The notes: generated from the sequence alone by a model not told the origin. 33,793 nucleotides of DNA from Burkholderiales bacterium Ga0074133 (GCA_001464865.1 LNEG01000175.1:1-33793), one strand, 5' to 3'; positions 1-7,950 are shown, numbered from the stretch's first letter. Made by a program: numbers and translations.

Positions 1-625
1 CGCCATCCACGTCCGTGTGCTGCACGAGCTTCCGCTGGAGAAGCTGGAGCGGCGCTACTTTTTCGAGACCGACATGCTGTTCCGGCTCAACACGGTGCGC
101 GCAGTGATCAAAGACATTCCAATGGACTCGGTTTACGCCGATGAGCAGTCGCACCTCCGTGTCAGCAAGGTGATTCCTGAGTTTCTGGCAAAGCACTCGT
201 CACGGTTGTGGCGGCGGTATGTCTACAGCTATCTGGTACGCGACTTCAACCCTGGCACCATCTACAGCGTGGTAGGCGTGCTGATGCTGCTAGGTGGCTC
301 CATCTTTGGCCTGGCACGCTGGATCGAAAGCGCCATATCGGGGACCCCTGCCTCCAGCGGTACGGTGATGCTGGCGGCCCTGCCGATCCTGATTGGCATC
401 CAGTGCCTCGTGGCATTTCTGCACCACGATGTCGCCAGCGCCCCCACCGAGCCGTTGAGTACCATCTTGGGGGATATAGCTTTCAAAACTGGCACGGCAA
501 CTTCTGCAGGCGAACCTCTGCTAGGGGATGGGAATGGCAGCCCCACCGGCGAAACCGCCGAAACCCTCTCACGACATCCCCTCATTCATCATTGCGCCGA
601 CAGTGGAGGGACTGCTCGCCTGTAG
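1..625 (+). CDS. Family 2 glycosyltransferase, C-terminal part (5' end outside window)
   Basis: The gene is cut by the left edge; its frame is open from base 2. The visible part begins close to the end of a GT-A catalytic domain, with an FFETDMLFRLN block and a VYADE motif. These are typical of polyprenyl-phosphate (DPM1-like) glycosyltransferases that carry C-terminal membrane segments. Two hydrophobic helices follow, around IYSVVGVLMLLGGSIFGL and GTVMLAALPILIGIQCLVAFL, so the enzyme should sit in the inner membrane. Relatives as I remember them end soon after the second helix. Here about 50 further low-complexity residues follow, and they overlap the start of the next gene by 92 bases in another frame. 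The natural stop may therefore be altered, or the overlap may be real. The family call is firm; sugar donor and acceptor are unknown. Confidence 0.82.
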   Translation, partial: AIHVRVLHELPLEKLERRYFFETDMLFRLNTVRAVIKDIPMDSVYADEQSHLRVSKVIPEFLAKHSSRLWRRYVYSYLVRDFNPGTIYSVVGVLMLLGGSIFGLARWIESAISGTPASSGTVMLAALPILIGIQCLVAFLHHDVASAPTEPLSTILGDIAFKTGTATSAGEPLLGDGNGSPTGETAETLSRHPLIHHCADSGGTARL

Positions 626-2327
626 CGATGCAGAAAAGGACAAGTCGGTTGCGACCCTGGCGCAGGCGCAGGCCTACTGTCAGCAACGCAAGCAGAACGC
701 CGCGCCTGCCCTGAATTCACTGCTGAACACCCTGGAGCCGGGCGGTCCCCGCGGTGCCGTGCAGATCGGCTACACGGTCACCCTGCAGCTGCTGGCACTG
801 TACCGACGCACGCCTCAGGGCTGGGAGCTGGACCAGGCGCAGGTCGACAACTGGATGCGACTCATCACCGACGTACAGCGCCCGGTGGTGATCTATCTAT
901 CTGCAGGCCACTTCGATACTACGGGCCCCCTCACGGACGAGCTGCTGGCCGATCCGCGCAACCTCATGGCCATGCGCGACGGCAAGGCGCCGCAACTGGG
1001 CTACTTCGGTTACCGCATCGCGCCCTACACCCTTCGCACCGACAGCTCACTGCCGGTGAACCGCTACCGTTTCGCTGCGCTGGACACGGTGGCGAAGCGC
1101 ATCCTGGCGCTGCCGCAGCCGGTGCGCCAGCGCATCGTTGCCGTCACGCTGGCGGGCGAACTCCACCACCTGTACACAGACTTTGAAAACGGCATGGGCC
1201 GCCACCAGGAGGTTCGCGTGACGGACTACCACCCGGAGTCCATCGCCGAGTTCCGCCGCTGGCTTGCCAGGGAGTACCGGACCATCGACCAGTACCGCAG
1301 TGCCACTGGCATGGTCGCCCTGCGCAGTTTCAATGAGGTGCCAGCGCCGTCGCGCGACATCCGCAAGGAGGCCCTGGCGAGCTACGCGGAGCACTACGAC
1401 GCCTATGCGGATGGTAACCTTCCCGTTTCAGGATGGCTGTGGGACCCCAAGGGGGCCGTGCGCCGGCTGCAGGTGTACCTGAACGGCCAACCGCTCGCCG
1501 ACGTGCCCCGCGGGTTCAATCGCCTGGACGTGTATCGTGCCGTGCCGGAGATCACCGACCCCAATGTCGGTTTCCGGTACGAACTGGACTACCGCAGCCT
1601 TGCGCCTGGAAGGTATCGTGCGCAGGTCATTGCCGACACGGCACAGGGTCCGCTCGAAGTGGCCCAGACCGAGTTCGTCGTCATGGGCCGGGACCAGAAA
1701 ACGCCTCGGTCGCCCACACCACCCTCGGCCAGCGCGCGCCCGCTCAAACAACTGCCCGGCGTACGCGCCTGGCTGGACCTCCCCCAGCCGCCACAGGACC
1801 TGTACTACAACCCGGTGGCACGCGACTGGAACCGTTTTCGCAGCCAGCAGGCGGCCAGTTTTCTGGCAGAGTTTCACCGCCGGGCGCTTGCTGCGGGTCT
1901 GCCGGCCAAGTGGCTGTTCTCGCACCAGATCGTGCCGCGCGCCAACAGCACCTGGAACCCCCAGCTGTTCGCCATGGATGACACCCTGCGCGGTGACGCC
2001 GCCTGGAACCACGGCCTGAACATGTATGGCGGGATGACAGACAGCGCTTGGATGGCGGGCTACCTGGCCGCCAACGGTATCCGCGGCTATGGAGCGCCCG
2101 AGTTCCACCCCCAGCAGTGGAAGCTGCCTGACGTCGCGCTGCGGTCGCTGCAGCGCCACCAGCAGGCCGGTGCAAGGTTCGTGAGCCCGTACTACTTCAC
2201 GGTGGTTCCGCCGCGCTTCAAGGGCGGCGAAGAACATGGCGTCAACCGCATGGAGCTTTCTCCCGGCAACACCAAGGACGGCTCTGACCAGTTCTACCGC
2301 GCCATCGTCGAGTTCGCTCGGCAGTGA
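534..2327 (+). CDS. Glycosidase-like (TIM-barrel) protein with inserted Ig-like domain
   Basis: A 597-residue protein. The frame has a stop at 522, which leaves only the ATGs at 528 and 534. AGGGG at 523-527 is correctly spaced for 534 and abuts 528, so 534 is preferred. The N-terminal half contains VVIYLSAGHFD, TLAGELHHLYTDFENG and an FRRWLAREYRTIDQYR segment. These resemble GH42-type (beta-galactosidase-like) barrels, where the last motif follows the acid/base strand. From about residue 300 to 385 a beta-rich block (SGWLWDP, LQVYLNGQPLADV, RYRAQVIAD) looks like an Ig-like module inserted into the barrel. Barrel-like sequence resumes afterwards (KWLFSHQIVP, NMYGGMTDSAWMAGYLAANG). No signal peptide is seen. 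The position behind a glycosyltransferase suggests a role in polysaccharide processing, but activity and substrate are inferred only. Confidence 0.7.
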   Translation: MAAPPAKPPKPSHDIPSFIIAPTVEGLLACSDAEKDKSVATLAQAQAYCQQRKQNAAPALNSLLNTLEPGGPRGAVQIGYTVTLQLLALYRRTPQGWELDQAQVDNWMRLITDVQRPVVIYLSAGHFDTTGPLTDELLADPRNLMAMRDGKAPQLGYFGYRIAPYTLRTDSSLPVNRYRFAALDTVAKRILALPQPVRQRIVAVTLAGELHHLYTDFENGMGRHQEVRVTDYHPESIAEFRRWLAREYRTIDQYRSATGMVALRSFNEVPAPSRDIRKEALASYAEHYDAYADGNLPVSGWLWDPKGAVRRLQVYLNGQPLADVPRGFNRLDVYRAVPEITDPNVGFRYELDYRSLAPGRYRAQVIADTAQGPLEVAQTEFVVMGRDQKTPRSPTPPSASARPLKQLPGVRAWLDLPQPPQDLYYNPVARDWNRFRSQQAASFLAEFHRRALAAGLPAKWLFSHQIVPRANSTWNPQLFAMDDTLRGDAAWNHGLNMYGGMTDSAWMAGYLAANGIRGYGAPEFHPQQWKLPDVALRSLQRHQQAGARFVSPYYFTVVPPRFKGGEEHGVNRMELSPGNTKDGSDQFYRAIVEFARQ

Positions 2328-2363
2328 TCCGCCCACGCCACGGGAGGGCCTCAGCACAGCTTC

Positions 2364-2738
2364 TCAGGGCCGGTACTCCCACCCATGGGGATTGGTGTCC
2401 TTCTGCATGCACAACGCCAGACCCAGCGCCGTGACGGACCCGCTGAAGCACACGAAGATCGCCTGGTGGGTGCCCCACTCGCGCTGGCAGTGGTGCTGGA
2501 AGCTGACCCTCACGCGCCCCTGGCGGTGCTCTTCGGCCAGGGCCATCACGGAGCGGTTCCTGGACTCGGCCTTGAACTCCACGACCAGCTCAAGCCACTC
2601 CGGGACCAGGCGTTCCAGCTTGTCGGCTGCGCGCTGGCAGACGGCTACGGAATCGCCATGCGGCTGGGCCAGGGCAGGAACCCCGGTGCAGCCCCCCACC
2701 CCAACGAAAACCAAGATCATGGCTGCACGCTGTAACAC
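2364..2738 (-). CDS. Small exported hypothetical protein
   Basis: About 124 residues with a hydrophobic N terminus (AAMILVFVGVGGCTGVPALAQ). That segment could be a lipoprotein signal with cysteine in VGGC or a signal-peptidase I site after ALA. The mature part has five cysteines in total and a conserved-looking end around WGTHQAIFVCF and NPHGWEYRP. A GGGAG lies directly against an ATG at 2744 but is six bases from the GTG at 2738, which is why 2738 is preferred. The gene converges with the glycosidase-like gene 36 bases away and diverges from the HAD phosphatase. I do not recognise the family. The signal peptide argues that this strand is the coding one. Confidence 0.55.
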   Translation of the reverse strand: MLQRAAMILVFVGVGGCTGVPALAQPHGDSVAVCQRAADKLERLVPEWLELVVEFKAESRNRSVMALAEEHRQGRVRVSFQHHCQREWGTHQAIFVCFSGSVTALGLALCMQKDTNPHGWEYRP

Positions 2739-2798
2739 AAACATCTCCCGGACAATGGCGCTCTTTGGCCCAAGAGCCGCAGCATAACCACATCCCGC

Positions 2799-3608
2799 AT
2801 GCAAGCCCTGAACCATTGGCCCCCGGAGGCCCGCCGCGACCTCGTGGGCGTTTTCACCGACATTGACGACACCCTGACCACCGAGGGCGCCATCACGCCC
2901 GATGCACTGCAGGCGCTGGCCGACCTGAAGGCCGCTGGCCTGATGGTCATCCCCATCACGGGACGGCCGATTGGCTGGTGCGAACCCTTCATGACCGGGC
3001 CCGAGGGTACGACGTGGCCGGTCGATGCCATGGTGGCAGAAAACGGGGCTGTCGCATTTGCCCGAAGCCCCGGCCTGGGACAACCGCTGACCAAGCTCTA
3101 TCAGCAGGACGCCAACACCCGCCTTGCCAACCAAACCCGCATGCGCGAGATAGCCGCCCTGGTCGCGGCCGAAGCTCCCGGCGTCGCGCTGAGCAGCGAC
3201 AGTGCCGGGCGCGAGACAGATATCGCGTTTGACTACGCCGAATTCGCCAGGCACACGCCCGAGACCGTGCAACAGGTACTGGCTGTGCTGCAGCACGCAG
3301 GCATGCAGACCACGGTGAGCAGCATCCACATCCACGGCTGCTTTGGCGACTTCAACAAATGGCAGGGCGCCAACTGGATCGTGCGCGAACTGCTGGGCCG
3401 CAACCTCGCGCAGGAGCTGGACCGCTGGGTGTTCGTAGGCGACTCGGGCAACGACCAGGCCATGTTCCAGCACTTCACCCACAGCGTGGGCGTGGCCAAC
3501 ATTGCGCGGTTCGCGCCGCAGCTCACGCACCTGCCACGCTACGTGGCGCGCGGCGAGCGCGGTGCCGGGTTCGCTGAAGTCGCGCGTGCGGTGCTGCAGG
3601 GCCGGTGA
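2799..3608 (+). CDS. HAD-IIB family sugar-phosphate phosphatase
   Basis: A 269-residue cytoplasmic hydrolase. HAD motif I is FTDIDDTLTTEG near residue 20, with the nucleophile Asp and the general acid two residues later. Motif II is the Thr in PITGRPIGW near residue 55. Motif IV is VFVGDSGNDQAMF near residue 215. A cap domain lies between motifs II and III, the IIB arrangement found in sucrose-phosphate, trehalose-phosphate and mannosyl-3-phosphoglycerate phosphatases. HIHGCFGDFNKWQGA supplies the lysine of motif III. It probably dephosphorylates a small sugar phosphate; the substrate cannot be read from the sequence. There is no convincing Shine-Dalgarno sequence before the ATG, and only about 50 bases separate it from the divergent exported-protein gene. 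Confidence 0.8.
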   Translation: MQALNHWPPEARRDLVGVFTDIDDTLTTEGAITPDALQALADLKAAGLMVIPITGRPIGWCEPFMTGPEGTTWPVDAMVAENGAVAFARSPGLGQPLTKLYQQDANTRLANQTRMREIAALVAAEAPGVALSSDSAGRETDIAFDYAEFARHTPETVQQVLAVLQHAGMQTTVSSIHIHGCFGDFNKWQGANWIVRELLGRNLAQELDRWVFVGDSGNDQAMFQHFTHSVGVANIARFAPQLTHLPRYVARGERGAGFAEVARAVLQGR

Positions 3609-3618
3609 CAGCGCGCCG

Positions 3619-3658
3619 CAGCGAAGCAGAAGGCGCACCGCAGCCCGATGCTTCGCTG
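3619..3658. terminator. Hairpin between convergent genes
   Basis: A perfect 10-base inverted repeat, CAGCGAAGCA at 3619-3628 and TGCTTCGCTG at 3649-3658, lies between the HAD gene and the end of the NYN gene on the other strand. It has no T-run on either side. It could slow transcription from both directions or stabilise 3' ends. Confidence 0.45.
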
Positions 3659-3709
3659 GACGGCCTGCAGTCAGCAACCTGGTCTTTACCGCGTCCAGGC
3701 CCCGTCAAG

Positions 3710-5260
3710 CTACTCCGTGGTCGGATTTTTCTTCGCTGCCGGCTTGCGGGCACGGGGGCGCGAGCGTGCTGGGCTGGCTGCGGCTGCCCCGTCGCGATCC
3801 GTTTCGCTCACGGTCGGCGCATCTCCCGACTCGTCTGGCACAAAAGCAAAAGGCTCGACCAGGGATGCCGGTTGCTCCCGGGTCCGCGCACTGCGCGAAC
3901 GGGAAACCAGAGCAGACCTGGGCTCGCCGACGCGGCCTCGGCCCCGCTTGCTGCCGGCGACCGGGGTTTCCTCCGTGGCAGGCTGGGCAGCATCCGCCAC
4001 CGGGCTGGCTTCGATCAGTGGCGTCTCGGCCGCTGTCCGGCCCTCTGACTCGGCATCGTCACCCCCACGCGAGTCTTCTGGCCCCTCCTTCATTCCCGGC
4101 ATCTCTGCCGTGAACGGCTGGTTGAAGTAGCGGCCCGCCGGGCGCTCCAGTGCGCCCTGCTGCAATGAGGTGCCCTCACGCTGGGCGGCAGCACGCCCGG
4201 TCTCCCCGCGCCCCTCGCCATGGCTGTCTCCACGGCCGCCTGCGTCATTGCGACGTCCGCGTGCGCGCGAGGAACTGGCGGCGCGCGCTTCACCGCTGCC
4301 GTCCGGGAGCTCAGGCGCGGTGGCCACTGCGTGAAAGTCGTGGCGCGTGGCCCCGCCACCGCCCTGGGCTGCGCGCTGGGGATCGCCACCGCTGTTGTCT
4401 TGCACGGCGACAGCCTGGGTGGATGCCGGCAGGCCGTGGCTGCGGTACACGTAGGCACCCGATTTCTCGTCGCGCCCGAACTCCAGCAATCCGCGCGCCT
4501 GCGCTTCTTCCAGAAGGTTGCCAAAAGTGCGAAAGCCGTAGCGGCCTTCGCTGAAATCCGGCTTGCGGCGCTTGATGGCCTCCTTGAGGACGGACGCCCA
4601 GATCTTCCCGGTGTCACCCCGTTCGGAGAGCAAGGCCTCAAAGGTCTCTGCCGCCAGCTCCACTCCCTGGGTGCGGCGCGCATCCTGGGTTTCCTTGCGG
4701 CTGCGCTCCTCTTCGGGGCTGCGGCGTGGCGCGGGTGCAGGGTTGCTGCCAGGGCTCTGGCGACGGGCCTGCGCGCGCTGGTTTTCACGCACCAGGTCAT
4801 CGTAGAAGATGAATTCGTCGCAATTGGCGATCAGCAGGTCAGACGTGGACTGCTTGACGCCCACGCCGATCACCTGCTTGTTGTTCTCGCGCAGCTTGGA
4901 GACCAGCGGTGAAAAGTCGGAGTCGCCGCTGATGATCACAAAGGTGTTGACGTGCGACTTGGTGTAGCAAAGGTCCAGCGCATCCACCACCAGGCGGATG
5001 TCGGCCGAATTCTTGCCCGACTGGCGCACGTGGGGGATTTCGATCAGCTCGAAATTCGCCTCGTGCATGGTGGCCTTGAAGCCCTTGTAGCGCTCCCAGT
5101 CGCAATAAGCCTTCTTGACCACGATGGAGCCCTTGAGCAGCAGGCGCTCCAGGATGGGCTTGATGTCAAACTTTTCGTACTGCGCATCGCGCACGCCCAG
5201 GGCGACATTTTCAAAGTCGCAAAATAGGGCCATGCTGATGCTATCGGTGGGGGATGCCAT
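3710..5260 (-). CDS. NYN (PIN-like) domain protein with LOTUS/OST-HTH domain and Arg-Gly-rich tail
   Basis: A 516-residue protein of the LabA/DUF88 type. Residues 10-155 form an NYN nuclease-like domain with the acidic set Asp15 (FCDFEN), Asp87 and Asp93 (SADIRLVVDALD), Asp113 and Asp115 (SGDSDF). These positions coordinate metal in PIN-like RNases. Residues 198-273 match an OST-HTH/LOTUS winged helix (IWASVLKEAIKRRKPDF, YGFRTFGNLLEEA), a fold that binds RNA. From about residue 280 to the end the chain looks disordered, rich in Arg, Gly, Ser and Glu, with KRGRGR and a basic terminus. The likely role is RNA binding or cleavage; targets are unknown. The nearest genes give no functional hint. 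A GGAA about 12 bases before the ATG is a weak ribosome site; the Met at residue 10 is an alternative start. Confidence 0.85.
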   Translation of the reverse strand: MASPTDSISMALFCDFENVALGVRDAQYEKFDIKPILERLLLKGSIVVKKAYCDWERYKGFKATMHEANFELIEIPHVRQSGKNSADIRLVVDALDLCYTKSHVNTFVIISGDSDFSPLVSKLRENNKQVIGVGVKQSTSDLLIANCDEFIFYDDLVRENQRAQARRQSPGSNPAPAPRRSPEEERSRKETQDARRTQGVELAAETFEALLSERGDTGKIWASVLKEAIKRRKPDFSEGRYGFRTFGNLLEEAQARGLLEFGRDEKSGAYVYRSHGLPASTQAVAVQDNSGGDPQRAAQGGGGATRHDFHAVATAPELPDGSGEARAASSSRARGRRNDAGGRGDSHGEGRGETGRAAAQREGTSLQQGALERPAGRYFNQPFTAEMPGMKEGPEDSRGGDDAESEGRTAAETPLIEASPVADAAQPATEETPVAGSKRGRGRVGEPRSALVSRSRSARTREQPASLVEPFAFVPDESGDAPTVSETDRDGAAAASPARSRPRARKPAAKKNPTTE

Positions 5261-5479
5261 ATCGTTTGTGAGTTCCGTTCAATGCTGCGGATCATCACAC
5301 GGAACGCGTTGGCCACTTGTAGAGTGCACGCCGCAGGCAAGTTCGGGCAGCATGACCACCGACGCCAGTGAGCCACAGCAAATCAGCAGAATGTCGTCAC
5401 GGGCGCGCCTCAGGCCAGTGCCCCCGCGCGAGGGCCGCCGAGCTGCTCTGGCAGCGCGTCTCTTGCGTGCGCTGGGGGC

Positions 5480-5545
5480 GTCCCTCTCCTGCAAGCGCAG
5501 CGCAGCGAGAGAGGGGGAAGCGGCACAGCCGCTCAGGGGGCGCTT
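5480..5545. repeat. Dispersed intergenic repeat with hairpin, copy 1
   Basis: CCCTCTC at 5482-5488 pairs with the GAGAGAGGG region at 5507-5515 around a core AGCGCAGCGCAGCGAGAG. The same core occurs near 30783-30800. Both copies lie directly downstream of the stop codons of minus-strand genes, so they may act as transcript ends. Confidence 0.6.
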
Positions 5546-5549
5546 TGCG

Positions 5550-6512
5550 TCAGCCCGGCTTGGCCAGCCCCAGCTTTTCCACCAGCGCCTTCTCGCGGGT
5601 GAAGGTTTCCTGTGCAAACTTCTGGTAGGCCGCGGTGCTCATGTACATGGGCACCATGTCGTAGCGGGCCAGCGCTGTGCGGTAGCTTTCCTGCTCCATG
5701 GCCTGCTTGAAGGCATCGTGCAGGCGCTTGACCACGGCGGTGGGCGTGCCCTTGGGCGCACCAATGCCAAACGGCGAGTTTTGCACCAGGTTCAGGCCCA
5801 GTTCCTTGAGCGTGGGGGCATCGGGGAACTTGGCCAGGCGCTCGGCGCCCCAGGTGTTGAGCACACGCAGCTTGCCGGCCTCGACCTGCGGCGCAAAGCC
5901 GGTGGAGTCGGCAGCGGCCATGATCTGCCCACCCAGAATGGACTGCATCAGGTCGGCACTGCCCTTGTACGGCACATGCAGCAGCTCCAGCCCCAGTTGC
6001 TGGGCAATCAGTTCCATGGTCAGGTGCGGGCTGGTCATGGTGCCGGTGGAGCCATAGCTCAGCTTGCCGGGGTTGGCCTTGGCCCAGGCCACAAAGTGGG
6101 TCCAGGTCTTGAGCTGCGAATCGGCGGGCACCACCACGCCAAAGGCGTAGCCCGTCACGTTCAGCACGTAGCTGATGTCCTTGATCGGGTCCCAGTTGAT
6201 CTTGGTCGTGTACGGGAGGCGGAACACACCCAGCGGAATCTGCGCCAGGGTGTAGCCGTCGGCAGGCGAGGTCTGCAGCGTCTGGGCGGGAAGCGTGCCG
6301 CCCGCGCCAGGCTTGTTTTCCACGATCACGGCCTGGCCGAGGATCTTGCTGGCGTTGTCGGCCAGCGCCCGCATGGTGATGTCCGTGGGCCCGCCCGCCG
6401 GGAAGGCAATGACCAGCTTGATCGGCTTGTTGGGAAAGCTCTGGGCCTGGGCCATGAAAGCAGGAGCGGCAAGGCTGGCAGCTCCCCATTGGATGACGTG
6501 ACGACGTTGCAT
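5550..6512 (-). CDS. Bug-family periplasmic binding protein (tripartite tricarboxylate type)
   Basis: A 320-residue secreted binding protein. The start at 6512 is fixed by GAGGAA six bases upstream; an earlier in-frame ATG at 6569 lacks such a site. An N-terminal signal with twin-Arg-like start (MQRRHVIQWGAASLAAPAFMAQA) precedes the mature FPNKPIKLVIAFPAGGPTDITMR, the standard beginning of Bug proteins. VIVENKPGAGG, GYTLAQIPLG and HVPYKGSADLMQSILGGQI are the usual ligand-domain motifs. Such proteins capture carboxylates or similar small molecules in the periplasm. No TctA/TctB membrane genes are adjacent, so it is an orphan receptor and its ligand is unknown. A repeat-type hairpin follows its stop codon. 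Confidence 0.92.
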   Translation of the reverse strand: MQRRHVIQWGAASLAAPAFMAQAQSFPNKPIKLVIAFPAGGPTDITMRALADNASKILGQAVIVENKPGAGGTLPAQTLQTSPADGYTLAQIPLGVFRLPYTTKINWDPIKDISYVLNVTGYAFGVVVPADSQLKTWTHFVAWAKANPGKLSYGSTGTMTSPHLTMELIAQQLGLELLHVPYKGSADLMQSILGGQIMAAADSTGFAPQVEAGKLRVLNTWGAERLAKFPDAPTLKELGLNLVQNSPFGIGAPKGTPTAVVKRLHDAFKQAMEQESYRTALARYDMVPMYMSTAAYQKFAQETFTREKALVEKLGLAKPG

Positions 6513-6939
6513 GGCGGATTCCTCGGAGTTCAGACAAAAAGTCTTTCCATTGAACCGCAGGGGGTGCAATGCAGCATGATGGAAAGCCCCTAGCGAATGT
6601 CACGAAGGCGCCAGAACTTTCCGCCTGCGCCCGCGCTCAAGGGGGGCCTGGGGACCCGCTGCACGAATCAGCGCGCCGTGTGCGCCTGCAGTCTCGGGCA
6701 GAGCATGCCTGGCGAATGCTCATGCGCCGGTTGACCTGCTGGACGCGGTGCCCCGGGCCACCGCCGCGGCCATCGCCCAGCGCCCCGCACACAGCAAAAG
6801 CCCGACGCCTTTCCGACGCACGCGGCGTGGCATCGCATGCGGGCTGCCAGCGGAATGCAGTGCCCCGGTCGGCCCGGTCCGGGGAACGCCTGGCATCCCG
6901 GCCCGGGAACCCGGTGGGGAGGCCCCGAGGATGAAAAAA
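6513..6939. other. Gene-free interval
   Basis: Upstream of the Bug gene I see no convincing gene on either strand; the short frames are rich in Arg, Pro and Gly without motifs. The promoter of the Bug gene presumably lies near its right-hand start at 6512, but no clear -35/-10 pair is visible. Confidence 0.5.
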
Positions 6940-7000
6940 GGCACAAATCGCCTCCAGGCCCTTTGATCAATTGCCCCCAATGCTACATATACGATAGCAA
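6940..7000 (-). repeat. Comamonadaceae-type intergenic repeat, copy B, ending in a T-run
   Basis: Read on the minus strand it begins GCTATCGTATATGTAGC and ends AGGCGATTTGTGCC followed by TTTTTT. It starts one base after the stop of the cysteine-cluster gene. It aligns along its length with the copy at 19300-19359 (shared GCTAT, TAGC, GGGCAA, GGGC and AGGC blocks). The AGGC/GCCT stem plus T-run could also terminate transcription of the upstream gene. Confidence 0.6.
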
Positions 7001-7001
7001 A

Positions 7002-7370
7002 TCACGATACACGGGGCGGTTGATCGGACGACTCAGGCACCTGTGCGACCAGATCCGCATCACACCCCGTGCCAGATGCGATCCATCGGTGAGCGAGCGC
7101 TGACAAGGCGCGCACGGCCCACGGGTGGCTCCATCCTGTCACGCCACCCGGGTCGGCCACCATGCCGCACAGGTAGCGCTGCTCGGCGTCGCTCCACTGC
7201 AGGGCCACGCAGGCCCCGGTGCGCCGCCGCGAGACAAGCACGCCCAGCGGGCACGGTTCCGCCAGGCAGCACAGCCCGCAGCCATTGCACGGCGCGCCCA
7301 CAGCGGGCTTGGCAGGCGCCAGGGGCTGCAACCAGATCGTGGCGGAAGGTTTGGAAACGGAACGGGCCAT
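7002..7370 (-). CDS. Cysteine-cluster (YkgJ-like) protein
   Basis: A 122-residue protein. Residues 28-41 carry CNGCGLCCLAEPCP, and further cysteines follow (GACVALQW, YLCGM). This pattern is like the YkgJ/UPF0153 family, whose clustered cysteines are thought to bind Fe-S or zinc. The hydrophilic remainder and lack of signal peptide indicate a cytoplasmic protein. Function is not known. The upstream side carries a short palindrome CCGCGATTCTCGCGG at 7376-7390, a few bases before the start, which could be an operator or a leader hairpin. It is transcribed in the same direction as the lipoprotein gene behind it, but a hairpin separates the two. Confidence 0.7.
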   Translation of the reverse strand: MARSVSKPSATIWLQPLAPAKPAVGAPCNGCGLCCLAEPCPLGVLVSRRRTGACVALQWSDAEQRYLCGMVADPGGVTGWSHPWAVRALSALAHRWIASGTGCDADLVAQVPESSDQPPRVS

Positions 7371-7409
7371 GGTCCCCGCGATTCTCGCGGAGACACATGG
7401 CCCGTGCGC

Positions 7410-7434
7410 TGCAGCCCCGCAAACGCGGGCTGCA
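7410..7434 (-). terminator. Stem-loop after the lipoprotein gene
   Basis: TGCAGCCC pairs with GGGCTGCA, then CGC with GCG around a short loop, with one bulged C. It lies 16 bases past the stop codon at 7450. There is no U-run, so it is a possible but not classical terminator. Confidence 0.45.
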
Positions 7435-7449
7435 ACATGGGGACGCAGA

Positions 7450-7950
7450 TCAGCAGCCTGCGGGGCGGATCGGGCGCATGGGCACGACTCCGGTGACGCG
7501 CAGGGTGCCGTTGGAGCCGTCGCTGGCCGTCAGCGTCTTGCCGCTGAACCGGATCTGGTTGGAGTCGCGCAGCACCGACGTGTCGTTGGATTCACCGCTG
7601 GCGTATTCCTTGCCATCAAACGTCATGAAGACCTGGTAGGTGCCACTTGCGTCAGGACGGTAGCGGATGTCACCAAACGCCGTGGCCGACGAGCCCACCT
7701 TGCCTGCACCGTCGAACTTGAAAGTGCACAGCTCGGGCGTGGAGCCCACGGGGTTTTTCTTGTCCACATCGGTCAGATTCAGCGAGCCGTTGCCGTACAC
7801 GCCGTTCAGGCCTTCCGATGAAGCGCTGGTCACGGTGAGCACGCCCGACTGCTCGCTGGGTGTCGGATCGTCGTCATTGCCGCCGCCACAGGCGACCAGC
7901 AGTACGGAAGTGGCTGCCACGATGGCGCAGGTCTTGAAGGTGTTTTTCAT
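7450..7950 (-). CDS. Putative lipoprotein of unknown function
   Basis: A 166-residue protein with a clear lipoprotein signal: MKNTFKTCAIVAATSVLLVAC, lipobox LVAC with Cys21, followed by GGGNDDD, a typical linker with Asp that leaves the +2 residue glycine. The mature chain is beta-rich and repetitive in short Gly/Ser/Thr strands (GTYQVFMTFDGKEY, GKTLTASDGSNGTLRV) and may form a small lipocalin-like or beta-sandwich domain. I do not recognise the family. It is likely exported and lipid-anchored. A stem-loop follows the gene, suggesting it is transcribed alone. Confidence 0.75.
   Translation of the reverse strand: MKNTFKTCAIVAATSVLLVACGGGNDDDPTPSEQSGVLTVTSASSEGLNGVYGNGSLNLTDVDKKNPVGSTPELCTFKFDGAGKVGSSATAFGDIRYRPDASGTYQVFMTFDGKEYASGESNDTSVLRDSNQIRFSGKTLTASDGSNGTLRVTGVVPMRPIRPAGC

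Noticed and set aside
2799..3677. Upstream extension of the minus-strand frame that ends at 2364
   Set aside because: It crosses the HAD phosphatase gene on the plus strand. Only the part from 2744 down has a signal peptide and a plausible start.
6668..6980. Two short minus-strand frames in the gene-free interval
   Set aside because: Composition of random GC-rich sequence, no start signals and no motifs.
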